From HIMB114 sp052048155 (lineage in GTDB: Bacteria > Pseudomonadota > Alphaproteobacteria > Pelagibacterales > Pelagibacteraceae): a DNA stretch of 64,000 bases. The stretch covers positions 62,001-126,000 of the forward strand of contig NZ_JBNAIK010000003.1 in the NCBI RefSeq assembly GCF_052048155.1, given 5' to 3'. The translations under genes and the position numbers were made by a program. Shown here one piece after another: positions 32,614-40,802 of the stretch (its first letter is position 1; each line of letters begins with the position of its first letter). Under the pieces are notes generated by a model. It saw nothing but the letters and a program-made list of their open reading frames with translations, had not been told where the DNA came from and did not search any database.

Positions 32614-34073
32614 TACATCCACCAATCTTTGAAATTTGGTTTAAAATTAATCGACTGTTCAATTGCATATGCATTATTTAAAACTGTTTGCTCATCAAAA
32701 GATTTACCAATTAATTGTAGGCCTAAAGGAAGATTGTTTTGATCATATCCAGCAGGAATAGATATGGCTGGTAACCCCGCAAGATTTACAGGCACAGTAA
32801 GAACATCATTTAAATACATAGAAATTGGATCATCAACATTCTCACCAATCGCGAATGCTGCTGATGGTGTTGTAGGTGTTAGAATAGTATCTACACTTTT
32901 AAAGGCTTGATCAAAGTCATTTTTAATTAACCTTCTAACTTTTTGAGCTTTTAAATAATAGGCATCATAATAACCTGATGATAAAACATAAGTGCCAATT
33001 AAAATTCTTCTTTTAACCTCATCACCAAATCCCAAAGATCGAGTGTTTTCATACATTTCTATTAAATCTTTACCTTCAGCTCTAAAACCATATCTTACCC
33101 CATCATATCTTGCCAAATTAGAAGAAGCTTCTGCTGGAGCAATTATATAATAAGCTGGAAGAGCATACTTTGTATGTGGAAGTGATATTTCTTTAATTTC
33201 ACATCCTAAAGATTTTACTATTTCAATTCCTTTATCCCAAAGATCTATTATTTCTTTTGACATACCGTCGATTTTATATTCTTTTGGTATTCCAATTTTT
33301 AAACCTTTAATATCTTTGGTTAACTTTTGACTAAAAACTTCTTGTTCTATTTGTGCAGACGTTGAATCTTTGTTATCATGTCCTGAAATAACTTCCATTA
33401 ATAAAGAAGCATCTCTAACATCTTTTGTCATTGGTCCTGCTTGATCCAATGAAGAGGCAAAAGCAACTATTCCCCATCTCGAACATCTTCCATAAGTTGG
33501 TTTTAAACCAACAGTTCCAGTAAATGATGCTGGTTGTCTAATTGATCCACCCGTATCTGTCCCAACAGTAGCCGATGTAAGATGGGCTGCAACCGCAGAC
33601 GCTGATCCTCCTGATGATCCACCAGGTACTAAATCCTTATCATTTCTGTATGGGTTTATTACATTTCCAAAATGACTAGTTTCGTTTGATGAGCCCATCG
33701 CATACTCATCACAATTTAATTTGCCCAAAAGATTAGCCCCCTCATCCCATAGTTTAGAAGTAACAGTTGACTCATATTCAGGTTTAAATCCTTCAAGCAT
33801 CTTACTAGAAGCTGTTGTTTGAATACCTTTTGTGCAAAATAAATCTTTTACCGCAAATGGTGCGCCAAATAATTTTTTACCAGTGTCTATTTTGTCTGAC
33901 TGATTTTTTGCCTTATTTAAAGCTTGATCAAATGTTTCTTCAATAAAACAATTAAGTTTTTGTGATTTTTTAGCTCTATCGACATATGATTTTGTAGCTT
34001 CCTCGCAAGAAATTTCTTTTGATTTTATTTTTTCTACTAAATCATAAAGTGTAAGTTGATAAATTTCAGTCAT
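32613..34073 (-). CDS. gatA: Aspartyl/glutamyl-tRNA amidotransferase subunit A
   Basis: Amidase subunit that releases ammonia from glutamine for the GatB kinase/amidotransferase site. The amidase-signature triad is visible: Lys in FAVKDLFCTKG (about 73), the cis-Ser in PGGSSGGSASAV (about 148) and the nucleophilic Ser in TVGTDTGGSIRQPAS (about 172). Length 486 is normal. It overlaps gatC and gatB by one base each (TAATG), consistent with equal synthesis of the three subunits. Confidence 0.97.
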   Translation of the reverse strand: MTEIYQLTLYDLVEKIKSKEISCEEATKSYVDRAKKSQKLNCFIEETFDQALNKAKNQSDKIDTGKKLFGAPFAVKDLFCTKGIQTTASSKMLEGFKPEYESTVTSKLWDEGANLLGKLNCDEYAMGSSNETSHFGNVINPYRNDKDLVPGGSSGGSASAVAAHLTSATVGTDTGGSIRQPASFTGTVGLKPTYGRCSRWGIVAFASSLDQAGPMTKDVRDASLLMEVISGHDNKDSTSAQIEQEVFSQKLTKDIKGLKIGIPKEYKIDGMSKEIIDLWDKGIEIVKSLGCEIKEISLPHTKYALPAYYIIAPAEASSNLARYDGVRYGFRAEGKDLIEMYENTRSLGFGDEVKRRILIGTYVLSSGYYDAYYLKAQKVRRLIKNDFDQAFKSVDTILTPTTPSAAFAIGENVDDPISMYLNDVLTVPVNLAGLPAISIPAGYDQNNLPLGLQLIGKSFDEQTVLNNAYAIEQSINFKPNFKDWWM

Positions 34074-34360
34074 TACTCAATAACCTTTGGAACAACATAA
34101 AAATCTTCATTTTCTTCTGGAGAATTAATAAGAATATCTTTCTTTTCATTCATTTTTTTTACTTCGTCATCTCTTTTGATTAATTCTTGTTCGACAGTCG
34201 AGGCAAGTGGTTTTATGTTTTCAATTTTCACTTCATTAAGTTGGTCAACGAATTTTAAAATTGCATTTAAATCTTTAATCATATTTTCTTCAAACTTTTC
34301 GTTTGAGGCAATCCTGGAAAGTTTAGAAATTTTCTTTACTGTATCTTTGGTAATTGTCAT
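34073..34360 (-). CDS. gatC: Aspartyl/glutamyl-tRNA amidotransferase subunit C
   Basis: Small belt-like subunit that stabilises GatA-GatB. The start at 34358-34360 gives 95 residues beginning MTITKDTVKKISKLSRI, the family's usual opening; the open frame extends 44 codons further upstream, but that stretch has no GatC similarity and runs into the divergent ruvX gene. The ELNEVKIENIKPLAST core is seen as QLNEVKIENIKPLAST, and FYVVPKVIE ends it. First gene of the gatCAB run; the 37-nt gap to ruvX must contain both promoters. Confidence 0.94.
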   Translation of the reverse strand: MTITKDTVKKISKLSRIASNEKFEENMIKDLNAILKFVDQLNEVKIENIKPLASTVEQELIKRDDEVKKMNEKKDILINSPEENEDFYVVPKVIE

Positions 34361-34397
34361 TAGACTTTGATAAAATTTGCGGTAAAATAACACTTTA

Positions 34398-34868
34398 ATG
34401 GAAACTATCAACCTTTGCGATAATAAAGACTTTCTTATTAAAGTTGGAAAAAATTCTAGAATACTCGGAATAGACCCTGGAAAAAAAAACATAGGATTAT
34501 CAGTTAGTGATCCTAATCAAAAAATAGCAACGCCTTTTAAAATTATTGTAATGAAAAAATTTAAACAGTTTTTAGAAGAACTAAATAATATAATTAAAGA
34601 ATACGAAATCAAAGGGATAGTAATTGGTAACCCAATTAATATGGACGGAACCCCAGGACCAAGATCGCAATCAGCTAGAGACTTTGCACAAAATATTTCA
34701 AAAAATACGAAATTACCTATAACTTTATGGGATGAGCGATTATCAAGTGAAGGAGCGTTTAATCTAATGGGTGATTTGGACATTAACTCTTCTAAAAAAT
34801 CAAAAAATCTAGATCAACATGCGGCGGCTTTTATCCTTCAAGGTTATCTTGACTTTCTTAATAAATAG
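34398..34868 (+). CDS. ruvX: Putative pre-16S rRNA nuclease / Holliday junction resolvase YqgF
   Basis: RNase H-fold protein of the YqgF/RuvX family, linked to 16S rRNA 5'-end maturation and earlier proposed as a Holliday-junction resolvase. The first acidic strand is ILGIDPGKKNIGLSVSD (24-40), preceded by a 20-residue N-terminal extension. The second motif is GIVIGNPINMDGTPGPRSQS and the third WDERLSSEGAFN; the final DQHAAAFILQGYLD helix provides the last acidic residue. Length 156 is normal. It is divergent from gatC and 40 nt upstream of pyrB. Confidence 0.92.
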   Translation: METINLCDNKDFLIKVGKNSRILGIDPGKKNIGLSVSDPNQKIATPFKIIVMKKFKQFLEELNNIIKEYEIKGIVIGNPINMDGTPGPRSQSARDFAQNISKNTKLPITLWDERLSSEGAFNLMGDLDINSSKKSKNLDQHAAAFILQGYLDFLNK

Positions 34869-34908
34869 CTTGCCTAATTAATGAAATAAGCCTATAGGAC
34901 TGGTTTTA

Positions 34909-35862
34909 ATGGCTTTATTCAAAACTAAACAAGCTGTTAAATATGAAAAGAAGCACCTTTTAGGTATTCAAGATTTATCTATTCCAGAAATTGTTCACAT
35001 ACTAAACGAAAGCCAATCCTTTGTTGAGCTAAATAGAAAAGAAAATAAGAAATTAAGCTTATTAAAAGGAAAAACTCAAATTAATTTATTTTTTGAAAGT
35101 TCTACAAGAACTCTCTCATCTTTTGAGCTTGCAGGAAAAAGACTTGGTGCAGATGTCATGAACATGAACGTTTCAAACTCTGCAATTAAAAAAGGTGAAA
35201 CACTTATAGATACCGCAATGACTTTAAATGCAATGCATCCAGATATTTTAGTCATAAGACACGGAGACTCTGGAGCGGCAAATTTATTATCAAGAAAAGT
35301 AAATTGTGCAGTAATTAATGCTGGTGATGGTTGGAGAGAACACCCTACTCAAGCTCTTCTAGATGCAATGACAATCAAAATGAAAATTGGAAAAATTGAA
35401 GGATTGAAAATAGCAATTTGTGGAGACATTATGCACTCACGTGTTGCAAGGTCTAACATATATCTATTAACAATGATGGGCGCAGAAGTAAGGGTTATTG
35501 CTCCCAGTACTTTAATGCCAAAAGAAATTCATCAGTTCGGTGTGAAAGTTTATACTAACATGGAAGATGGGCTTAAAGATGTAGATATTATTATGATGTT
35601 AAGGATGCAGCTAGAACGAATGGATGGATCTTATATCCCATCTACAAGAGAATATTATGAATTTTTTGCCCTGGATTATAAAAAAATTAAGCACGCCAAA
35701 GAAGATGCATTGATTATGCATCCAGGTCCTATGAATAGAGGGATTGAAATTGATGCGTCATTAGCTGATGACATTAATAGAAGTATTATTGTTCAGCAAG
35801 TTGAAATGGGTGTTGCAGTTAGAATGGCGTGTCTAAAAATTCTTATGGAGAACCAAATATGA
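34909..35862 (+). CDS. pyrB: Aspartate carbamoyltransferase catalytic subunit
   Basis: Makes carbamoyl aspartate in pyrimidine synthesis. The carbamoyl-phosphate loop is FFESSTRTLSSFELAGKRLG (64-83), with the later HPTQALLDAMTI (about 141), GDIMHSRVARSN and the aspartate-binding MHPGPMNRGIEI. Length 317 is normal. No regulatory subunit (pyrI) is present. Its stop overlaps the ATG of the dihydroorotase-like gene (ATGA), the arrangement of pyrB-pyrC' pairs in which the second protein holds the transcarbamoylase complex together. Confidence 0.95.
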   Translation: MALFKTKQAVKYEKKHLLGIQDLSIPEIVHILNESQSFVELNRKENKKLSLLKGKTQINLFFESSTRTLSSFELAGKRLGADVMNMNVSNSAIKKGETLIDTAMTLNAMHPDILVIRHGDSGAANLLSRKVNCAVINAGDGWREHPTQALLDAMTIKMKIGKIEGLKIAICGDIMHSRVARSNIYLLTMMGAEVRVIAPSTLMPKEIHQFGVKVYTNMEDGLKDVDIIMMLRMQLERMDGSYIPSTREYYEFFALDYKKIKHAKEDALIMHPGPMNRGIEIDASLADDINRSIIVQQVEMGVAVRMACLKILMENQI

Positions 35863-37142
35863 AATCAGCAATTATCAATGCAAGAATAATTGATACAAAG
35901 AATGATATAGATGAAGTTGGTGGAATATTAATAAATGAAAAAGGTTTTGTTGAGGCTATTGGAAAAGAAGTTACTAAAAATAATGTTGGTGATATAAAAA
36001 TTTACAACTGTGCAAATAAAATTGCAATGCCTGGTGTAATCGATGGTAGAGTTTTTGCTGGGGAACCAGGTTTTGAATATAAGGAAAATTATAGAACCTT
36101 AAGCCAAGCAGCTATTTCTGGTGGTGTAACCTCTGTTGTTACTATGCCAAATACTGATCCCGTTATTGATGATGTGTCTACATTTGATTTTATTAAAAGA
36201 AGAGCTAGAGATAAATCTTTAATTAAAATTCATTCTTTAGCTTCTCTAACAAAAAACTTAGATGGAAATGAAATTACCGAGTTTGGATTATTAAAACTTA
36301 GTGGGGCCGTAGGTTTTACTGACGGTATTAAGTGTGTTCAAAGTAACAATGTAATGGACAAGATTTTTAATTATGCAAAAAACCAAAATGCTTTAATTGT
36401 TCAAATGCCTCAGGATAACGAATTATCCAAAAATGGTGTAATTAATGAAGGGCTAATTGCAACTAAGCTAGGTTTAAAAGGTATTCCCGATTACGCTGAG
36501 CATGTCGTAATTGAGAGAGATTTAAGATTACTTAGTCAATATAAATCTAAATATCATATTGCTCTACTATCATCAGGAAAATCGTTAGAAATTATAAATG
36601 AGTGGAAATCAAAAAATATAGATTTTACAACTGGTGTTTCTATTAATCATTTGTCACTTAATGAAAATGATATTGGTGAATTTAGAACTTTTTTAAAATT
36701 ATCACCACCTTTAAGAACTGAGCAAGATAGACTTGATTTAATTAGAGGCGTTAAAAATGGAACAATTGATATTATTGTGTCTGACCACAAGCCAGAAGAT
36801 GAAGAGTCTAAAAGATTAACTTTTCAAAAGTGTGCTACAGGCTCTTCTGGCATAGAAACCTTTTTATCTCTAGCCTTGGAGCAGTATCATAACGGGAATC
36901 TCGAACTTAAAACTATAGTTAGAGCAATAACTGAAAATCCGGCAAAAATTTTTGGGATCAATGCCGGTTCATTAGAAAAAGGTATGCCCGCTGATATAGC
37001 CGTTATAGATCTTGAAAAACCTTGGGTAGTAAAAAGAGATCAAATGCAATCAAAATCAAAAAATACCGCAATTGAAGATAAAAAACTACAAGGCAAGGTT
37101 GAGAAGACTTTCCTCAATGGAAAGCTAGTCTTTGAACTATAA
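35859..37142 (+). CDS. Dihydroorotase-like protein, probably non-catalytic (PyrC')
   Basis: Amidohydrolase-fold protein of 427 residues related to type I dihydroorotase. The start ATG at 35859 overlaps the pyrB stop; the frame is open 10 codons upstream but lies in pyrB. The metal-binding HxH of the family (PGxIDxHVH) is replaced here by PGVIDGRVFAGEPG, and the usual TDHAPH by SDHKPED. Other core blocks remain: ISGGVTSVVTMPNTDPVID and the ENPAKIFGI tail. Loss of the histidines suggests no or altered catalysis; by analogy with Pseudomonas PyrC' it may be a structural partner of PyrB. A catalytic dihydroorotase should then lie elsewhere. Confidence 0.88.
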   Translation: MKSAIINARIIDTKNDIDEVGGILINEKGFVEAIGKEVTKNNVGDIKIYNCANKIAMPGVIDGRVFAGEPGFEYKENYRTLSQAAISGGVTSVVTMPNTDPVIDDVSTFDFIKRRARDKSLIKIHSLASLTKNLDGNEITEFGLLKLSGAVGFTDGIKCVQSNNVMDKIFNYAKNQNALIVQMPQDNELSKNGVINEGLIATKLGLKGIPDYAEHVVIERDLRLLSQYKSKYHIALLSSGKSLEIINEWKSKNIDFTTGVSINHLSLNENDIGEFRTFLKLSPPLRTEQDRLDLIRGVKNGTIDIIVSDHKPEDEESKRLTFQKCATGSSGIETFLSLALEQYHNGNLELKTIVRAITENPAKIFGINAGSLEKGMPADIAVIDLEKPWVVKRDQMQSKSKNTAIEDKKLQGKVEKTFLNGKLVFEL

Positions 37143-37720
37143 TGAATATAACTTTAGTTATTTTATATTCATATTTACTGGGCAGCATTCCCTTTGGATT
37201 AATTTATACAAAAATTGCAGGATTAGGCGATGTTAGAAATATAGGATCAGGAAATATTGGTGCAACGAATGTTCTTAGAACAGGCAATAAGCAGGTTGCG
37301 GCATATACTTTGTTATCAGATGTTGCAAAAGGCAGTATTGCAGTATTAATTACAAATAAATTTTTTAGTGAGTACAGTCTTTTATCTTTTTTAATTGTAT
37401 ACCTTGGTCATATTTTTCCTGTTTGGCTAAAGTTTAAAGGTGGAAAAGGTGTAGCAACTTTTATTGGTGGAATATTAATAACAAATTACATTTTAGGATT
37501 AGTTTTTTTAATTACGTGGGGAGTGATTGCCAAAATATTTAAAATATCTTCATTGTCAGCAATCATAGCTTTTATTATTACTCTAGTTATTACATTTGTT
37601 TTTTATGATTTTAATTTAACTTTACTAATGTTTTTCTTTACAATTTTTAGTATCTACACCCATAGAGATAATATCAAGAGAATTATTTCTGGCGACGAAA
37701 GTAAAATAAAAACTAAATAA
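37142..37720 (+). CDS. plsY: Glycerol-3-phosphate acyltransferase PlsY
   Basis: Integral membrane enzyme that transfers the acyl group of acyl-phosphate to glycerol 3-phosphate, the first step of phospholipid synthesis. The 192-residue protein has about five membrane helices and the three PlsY motifs: LLGSIPFGLI, NIGSGNIGATNVLRTG and FKGGKGVATFIGG. The start shares two bases with the preceding stop (TAATG). dprA, which often follows plsY in related bacteria, is not found here; topA comes next. Confidence 0.95.
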   Translation: MNITLVILYSYLLGSIPFGLIYTKIAGLGDVRNIGSGNIGATNVLRTGNKQVAAYTLLSDVAKGSIAVLITNKFFSEYSLLSFLIVYLGHIFPVWLKFKGGKGVATFIGGILITNYILGLVFLITWGVIAKIFKISSLSAIIAFIITLVITFVFYDFNLTLLMFFFTIFSIYTHRDNIKRIISGDESKIKTK

Positions 37721-37791
37721 AAGCACCATTTTATTGCTTTCAAACAACATTAAATTGACAATTATTAAAATATTTGAGAGTAGATTTTGCT

Positions 37792-40347
37792 ATGAATTTA
37801 GTAATTGTGGAAAGTCCTGCAAAAGCAAAGACGATTAACAAATATCTTGGTGAAGATTATATCGTGTTAGCAAGTTATGGTCATGTAAGAGATTTGCCTT
37901 CAAAAAATGGATCGGTTGATACTGAAAATAATTTTAATATGACTTGGGAAATTGATCCTGGTTCTAAAAAACCTTTAAAAGAAATTTATGATGCGGCTAA
38001 AGATGCTAAAAAAATTATCCTTGCAACTGACCCTGATCGAGAAGGTGAAGCAATAGCTTGGCACGTTAAAAATATTCTTGATGATAAAAAATTATTAAAA
38101 GACAAACAAGTTGAAAGAGTTGTATTTAATGAAATCACAAAAAAAGCAGTAAAAAATGGAATAGATAATCCTAGATCAATTAACACTGAGCTAGTTGATG
38201 CTTATATGGCAAGAAGAGCTTTGGATTACTTGGTTGGCTTTAATATATCGCCAATACTTTGGACAAAACTACCTGGATCTAAATCTGCAGGTAGAGTGCA
38301 ATCTGTTGCCTTAAAATTAATTGTTCAAAGAGAGAATGAAATAGAACTTTTTAAACCAGAAGAATATTGGAGTGTTCAATCTTTATTTAAAAATAAGGAA
38401 AATAAAGATTTAAATTCAAAAATTACCTTATTTAAATCGGAAAAAACAAATAAATTTTTCTTTAAAAATGAAGAACAAACTAAATCAGCAGTAGATGAAA
38501 TAAAAAAACACAATTTTAAAATAACTCAAATAGAAAAAAAACCATATAAAAGAAATCCATACGCACCCTTTACGACTTCAACAATGCAGCAGGAAGCTTC
38601 TAAAAAGTTAGGCTTTGGAGCTTCAAGAACAATGCAAGTGGCTCAAAGATTATATCAAGGATTTGAAATTGATGGAGAAACAGTTGGACTGATTACTTAT
38701 ATGAGAACTGATGGAACACAAATATCCAATGAAGCGCTACAGACTTGCAGAACTTTTATTGAAAATAAAATTGGAAAAGAATATTTACCAGAACAAGCTA
38801 GGAACTACAGTGGGAAAAAAGCAAAAAATGCACAAGAGGCCCACGAAGCAATTAGACCAACTGATATTAACAGAGACCCAGCATCCTTAAAATCAATACT
38901 AGATAGAGATCAAATGAGGTTATACGAACTGATTTGGAATAGAACTGTATCATCTCAAATGCAATCTGCTGAGTTTGAGAGAACTTCAGTTGATATTTAT
39001 AATAGTGATAAAACTATAGGGTTTAGAGCAAATGGTTCCATTCAAAAATTTAATGGTTTTTTAAAACTTTATCAAGAAACAAAAGAAGAAGATGAAAAAA
39101 AAGACGATAATGATGATGATGAAAATATTTTACCTAATGTTAATGAAGGTGATGAGCTAAAATTAGATAAAATTATAGATGAACAACATTTTACAAATCC
39201 TCCTCCAAGATATTCTGAGGCAAGTTTAGTTAAAAAACTTGAAGAGCTAGGAATTGGCAGACCATCAACCTATGCAAGTATTATTTCAGTTTTATCAACT
39301 AGAAATTATGTAGAATTAATTAATAAAAAATTTACCCCAACAGACCGAGGAAAATTAATCACAGCTTTTTTAGATAAATTATTTAATAGATATGTTGATT
39401 ATAACTTTACCGCAAATTTAGAGGACAGCTTAGATGAAATAACATCTGGTAAAATCAAATGGATCGATGTCTTGAGTCAATTTTGGGAAAAGTTTAATTC
39501 AAATGTAAATGAAGTAAAAGAGTTAAGAACAAGAACTATTCTTGATATGCTTAATGAAAGTTTAGCAGATATAATTTTTGATAAAGATGGAGAAGGAAAA
39601 ATTTTAAGAAAATGCCAGTGCGGTGGCGAGTTAAGTTTAAAAGTTGGGCGATTTGGTGCTTTTATTGGATGCTCTAATTACCCTGAATGTAAATTTACAA
39701 GACCTTTATCAAGAATAAAAGCCGCTCAAGAAGATTTTATGTCAGAGCCAAAGGAAATTGGAGAAACTGATGAAGGCAAAAAAATTATGCTTAAAAAAGG
39801 TAGATTTGGGCCATACCTTCAAGTTGGCAATGATGAAAAAGAAATGAAAAATTTTTCAATTCCAAAAGGAATATCGCCTAATGATGTTGATATTGAAAAA
39901 GCAAAATTTTTATCAGGATTACCAAAAGTTTTAGGAAAATATCCTGAAAATAATGAGGATATTACTTTAAATAACGGAAGGTTTGGTCCTTACGTAAAGT
40001 GCGCCAACAAATCGGCTACCTTAGAATCTCCTGAAGATATTTTTTCAATTGGAATCAATAAAGCAATTACTTTAATTGCTGAAGCAAAACCAGGAAGAAG
40101 GTCTTCAAACGAAATTAAAAACCTCGGTGAACATCCAGAAGATAAAAAACCAGTAAAAGTAATGAAAGGTCAATTTGGTCCATATATTAAATACAAAACA
40201 ATAAATGCAACCATACCTGATGATAAAGATCCAAATGATATTACCATGGAAGAGGCATTAGTTTATATTGATAAACGTTTAGAATATGACGCTCAAAAAA
40301 AAGGTAAAACCCTCAAAAAAACAAAAAAGACTAAAAAGAAAAAATAA
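37792..40347 (+). CDS. topA: DNA topoisomerase I
   Basis: Type IA topoisomerase that relaxes negative supercoils. The ATG at 37792 gives 851 residues beginning MNLVIVESPAKAKTINKYLG; six codons further upstream are in frame but not conserved. The TOPRIM domain (1-150) has ATDPDREGEAIAWH, and the catalytic tyrosine is Tyr303 in LITYMRTDG. A four-cysteine zinc ribbon (CQCGG ... CSNYPECKF) lies near residue 605. C-terminal repeats KKGRFGPYLQVG, NNGRFGPYVKC and MKGQFGPYIKY are zinc-less topo-C repeats, and the end is Lys-rich. ridA starts in its stop codon. Confidence 0.96.
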   Translation: MNLVIVESPAKAKTINKYLGEDYIVLASYGHVRDLPSKNGSVDTENNFNMTWEIDPGSKKPLKEIYDAAKDAKKIILATDPDREGEAIAWHVKNILDDKKLLKDKQVERVVFNEITKKAVKNGIDNPRSINTELVDAYMARRALDYLVGFNISPILWTKLPGSKSAGRVQSVALKLIVQRENEIELFKPEEYWSVQSLFKNKENKDLNSKITLFKSEKTNKFFFKNEEQTKSAVDEIKKHNFKITQIEKKPYKRNPYAPFTTSTMQQEASKKLGFGASRTMQVAQRLYQGFEIDGETVGLITYMRTDGTQISNEALQTCRTFIENKIGKEYLPEQARNYSGKKAKNAQEAHEAIRPTDINRDPASLKSILDRDQMRLYELIWNRTVSSQMQSAEFERTSVDIYNSDKTIGFRANGSIQKFNGFLKLYQETKEEDEKKDDNDDDENILPNVNEGDELKLDKIIDEQHFTNPPPRYSEASLVKKLEELGIGRPSTYASIISVLSTRNYVELINKKFTPTDRGKLITAFLDKLFNRYVDYNFTANLEDSLDEITSGKIKWIDVLSQFWEKFNSNVNEVKELRTRTILDMLNESLADIIFDKDGEGKILRKCQCGGELSLKVGRFGAFIGCSNYPECKFTRPLSRIKAAQEDFMSEPKEIGETDEGKKIMLKKGRFGPYLQVGNDEKEMKNFSIPKGISPNDVDIEKAKFLSGLPKVLGKYPENNEDITLNNGRFGPYVKCANKSATLESPEDIFSIGINKAITLIAEAKPGRRSSNEIKNLGEHPEDKKPVKVMKGQFGPYIKYKTINATIPDDKDPNDITMEEALVYIDKRLEYDAQKKGKTLKKTKKTKKKK

Positions 40348-40802
40348 TGTCTATTGAGGATAAACTTAATAATCTAAATATCGAAATACCAAATCCACCT
40401 GACCCTGTTGGGAATTATTCAGCTTTTATAAAATCAAATAATTTAATTTTTATCTCTGGACAGTTACCTATACTTCCAGACGGAAGTATGATTAAGGGAA
40501 AAATTAGTAAAGATTTAACAATCGAAGAAGGTGAACAAGCAACTAGAATAGCCATTCTCAATGTTTTGGGACAATTAAAAAAAGCAACCAATGATTTAAA
40601 TCTAGTAAAAAGGTGTGTTAAAATTACAGGCTACTATAATTGCTCTGCTGAATTTAAAGAGCATGCAAAACTTTTAAATATCGCATCTGATTTAATAGTA
40701 AACATTTTTGGAGATAAAGGTAAACATGCAAGAGCCGTAATTGGTGCAAATACCCTACCCTTGGATGCAGCAGTTGAGTTAGAAACTATATTTGAAGTTT
40801 AA
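40347..40802 (+). CDS. RidA family (YjgF/YER057c/UK114) protein
   Basis: RidA-type proteins hydrolyse reactive enamines and imines released by PLP enzymes. The 151-residue protein has NYSAFIKSNNLIFISGQLPI near residue 25 and the C-terminal signature HARAVIGANTLPLDAAVELE with the conserved Arg. It matches the longer YjgF subgroup with an N-terminal EDKLNNLNIEIPNPP segment, whose substrate is less certain. The start codon shares one base with the topA stop (TAATG), and its end converges with clpA by 4 nt. Confidence 0.88.
   Translation: MSIEDKLNNLNIEIPNPPDPVGNYSAFIKSNNLIFISGQLPILPDGSMIKGKISKDLTIEEGEQATRIAILNVLGQLKKATNDLNLVKRCVKITGYYNCSAEFKEHAKLLNIASDLIVNIFGDKGKHARAVIGANTLPLDAAVELETIFEV

Noticed and set aside
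34361..34492. N-terminal extension of GatC
   Set aside because: The 44 extra codons lack similarity to GatC and overlap the divergent ruvX start; the conserved start is at 34360.
37720..37740. Short inverted repeat AAAGCA/TGCTTT after plsY as a terminator
   Set aside because: Six AT-rich pairs with a 9-nt loop and no T-run are too weak to support a terminator.
37755..37786. TTGACA before topA as a promoter
   Set aside because: The only TATAAT-like hexamer (TAGATT) is 20 nt away, too far for a sigma-70 promoter; nothing better is present at 16-18 nt.
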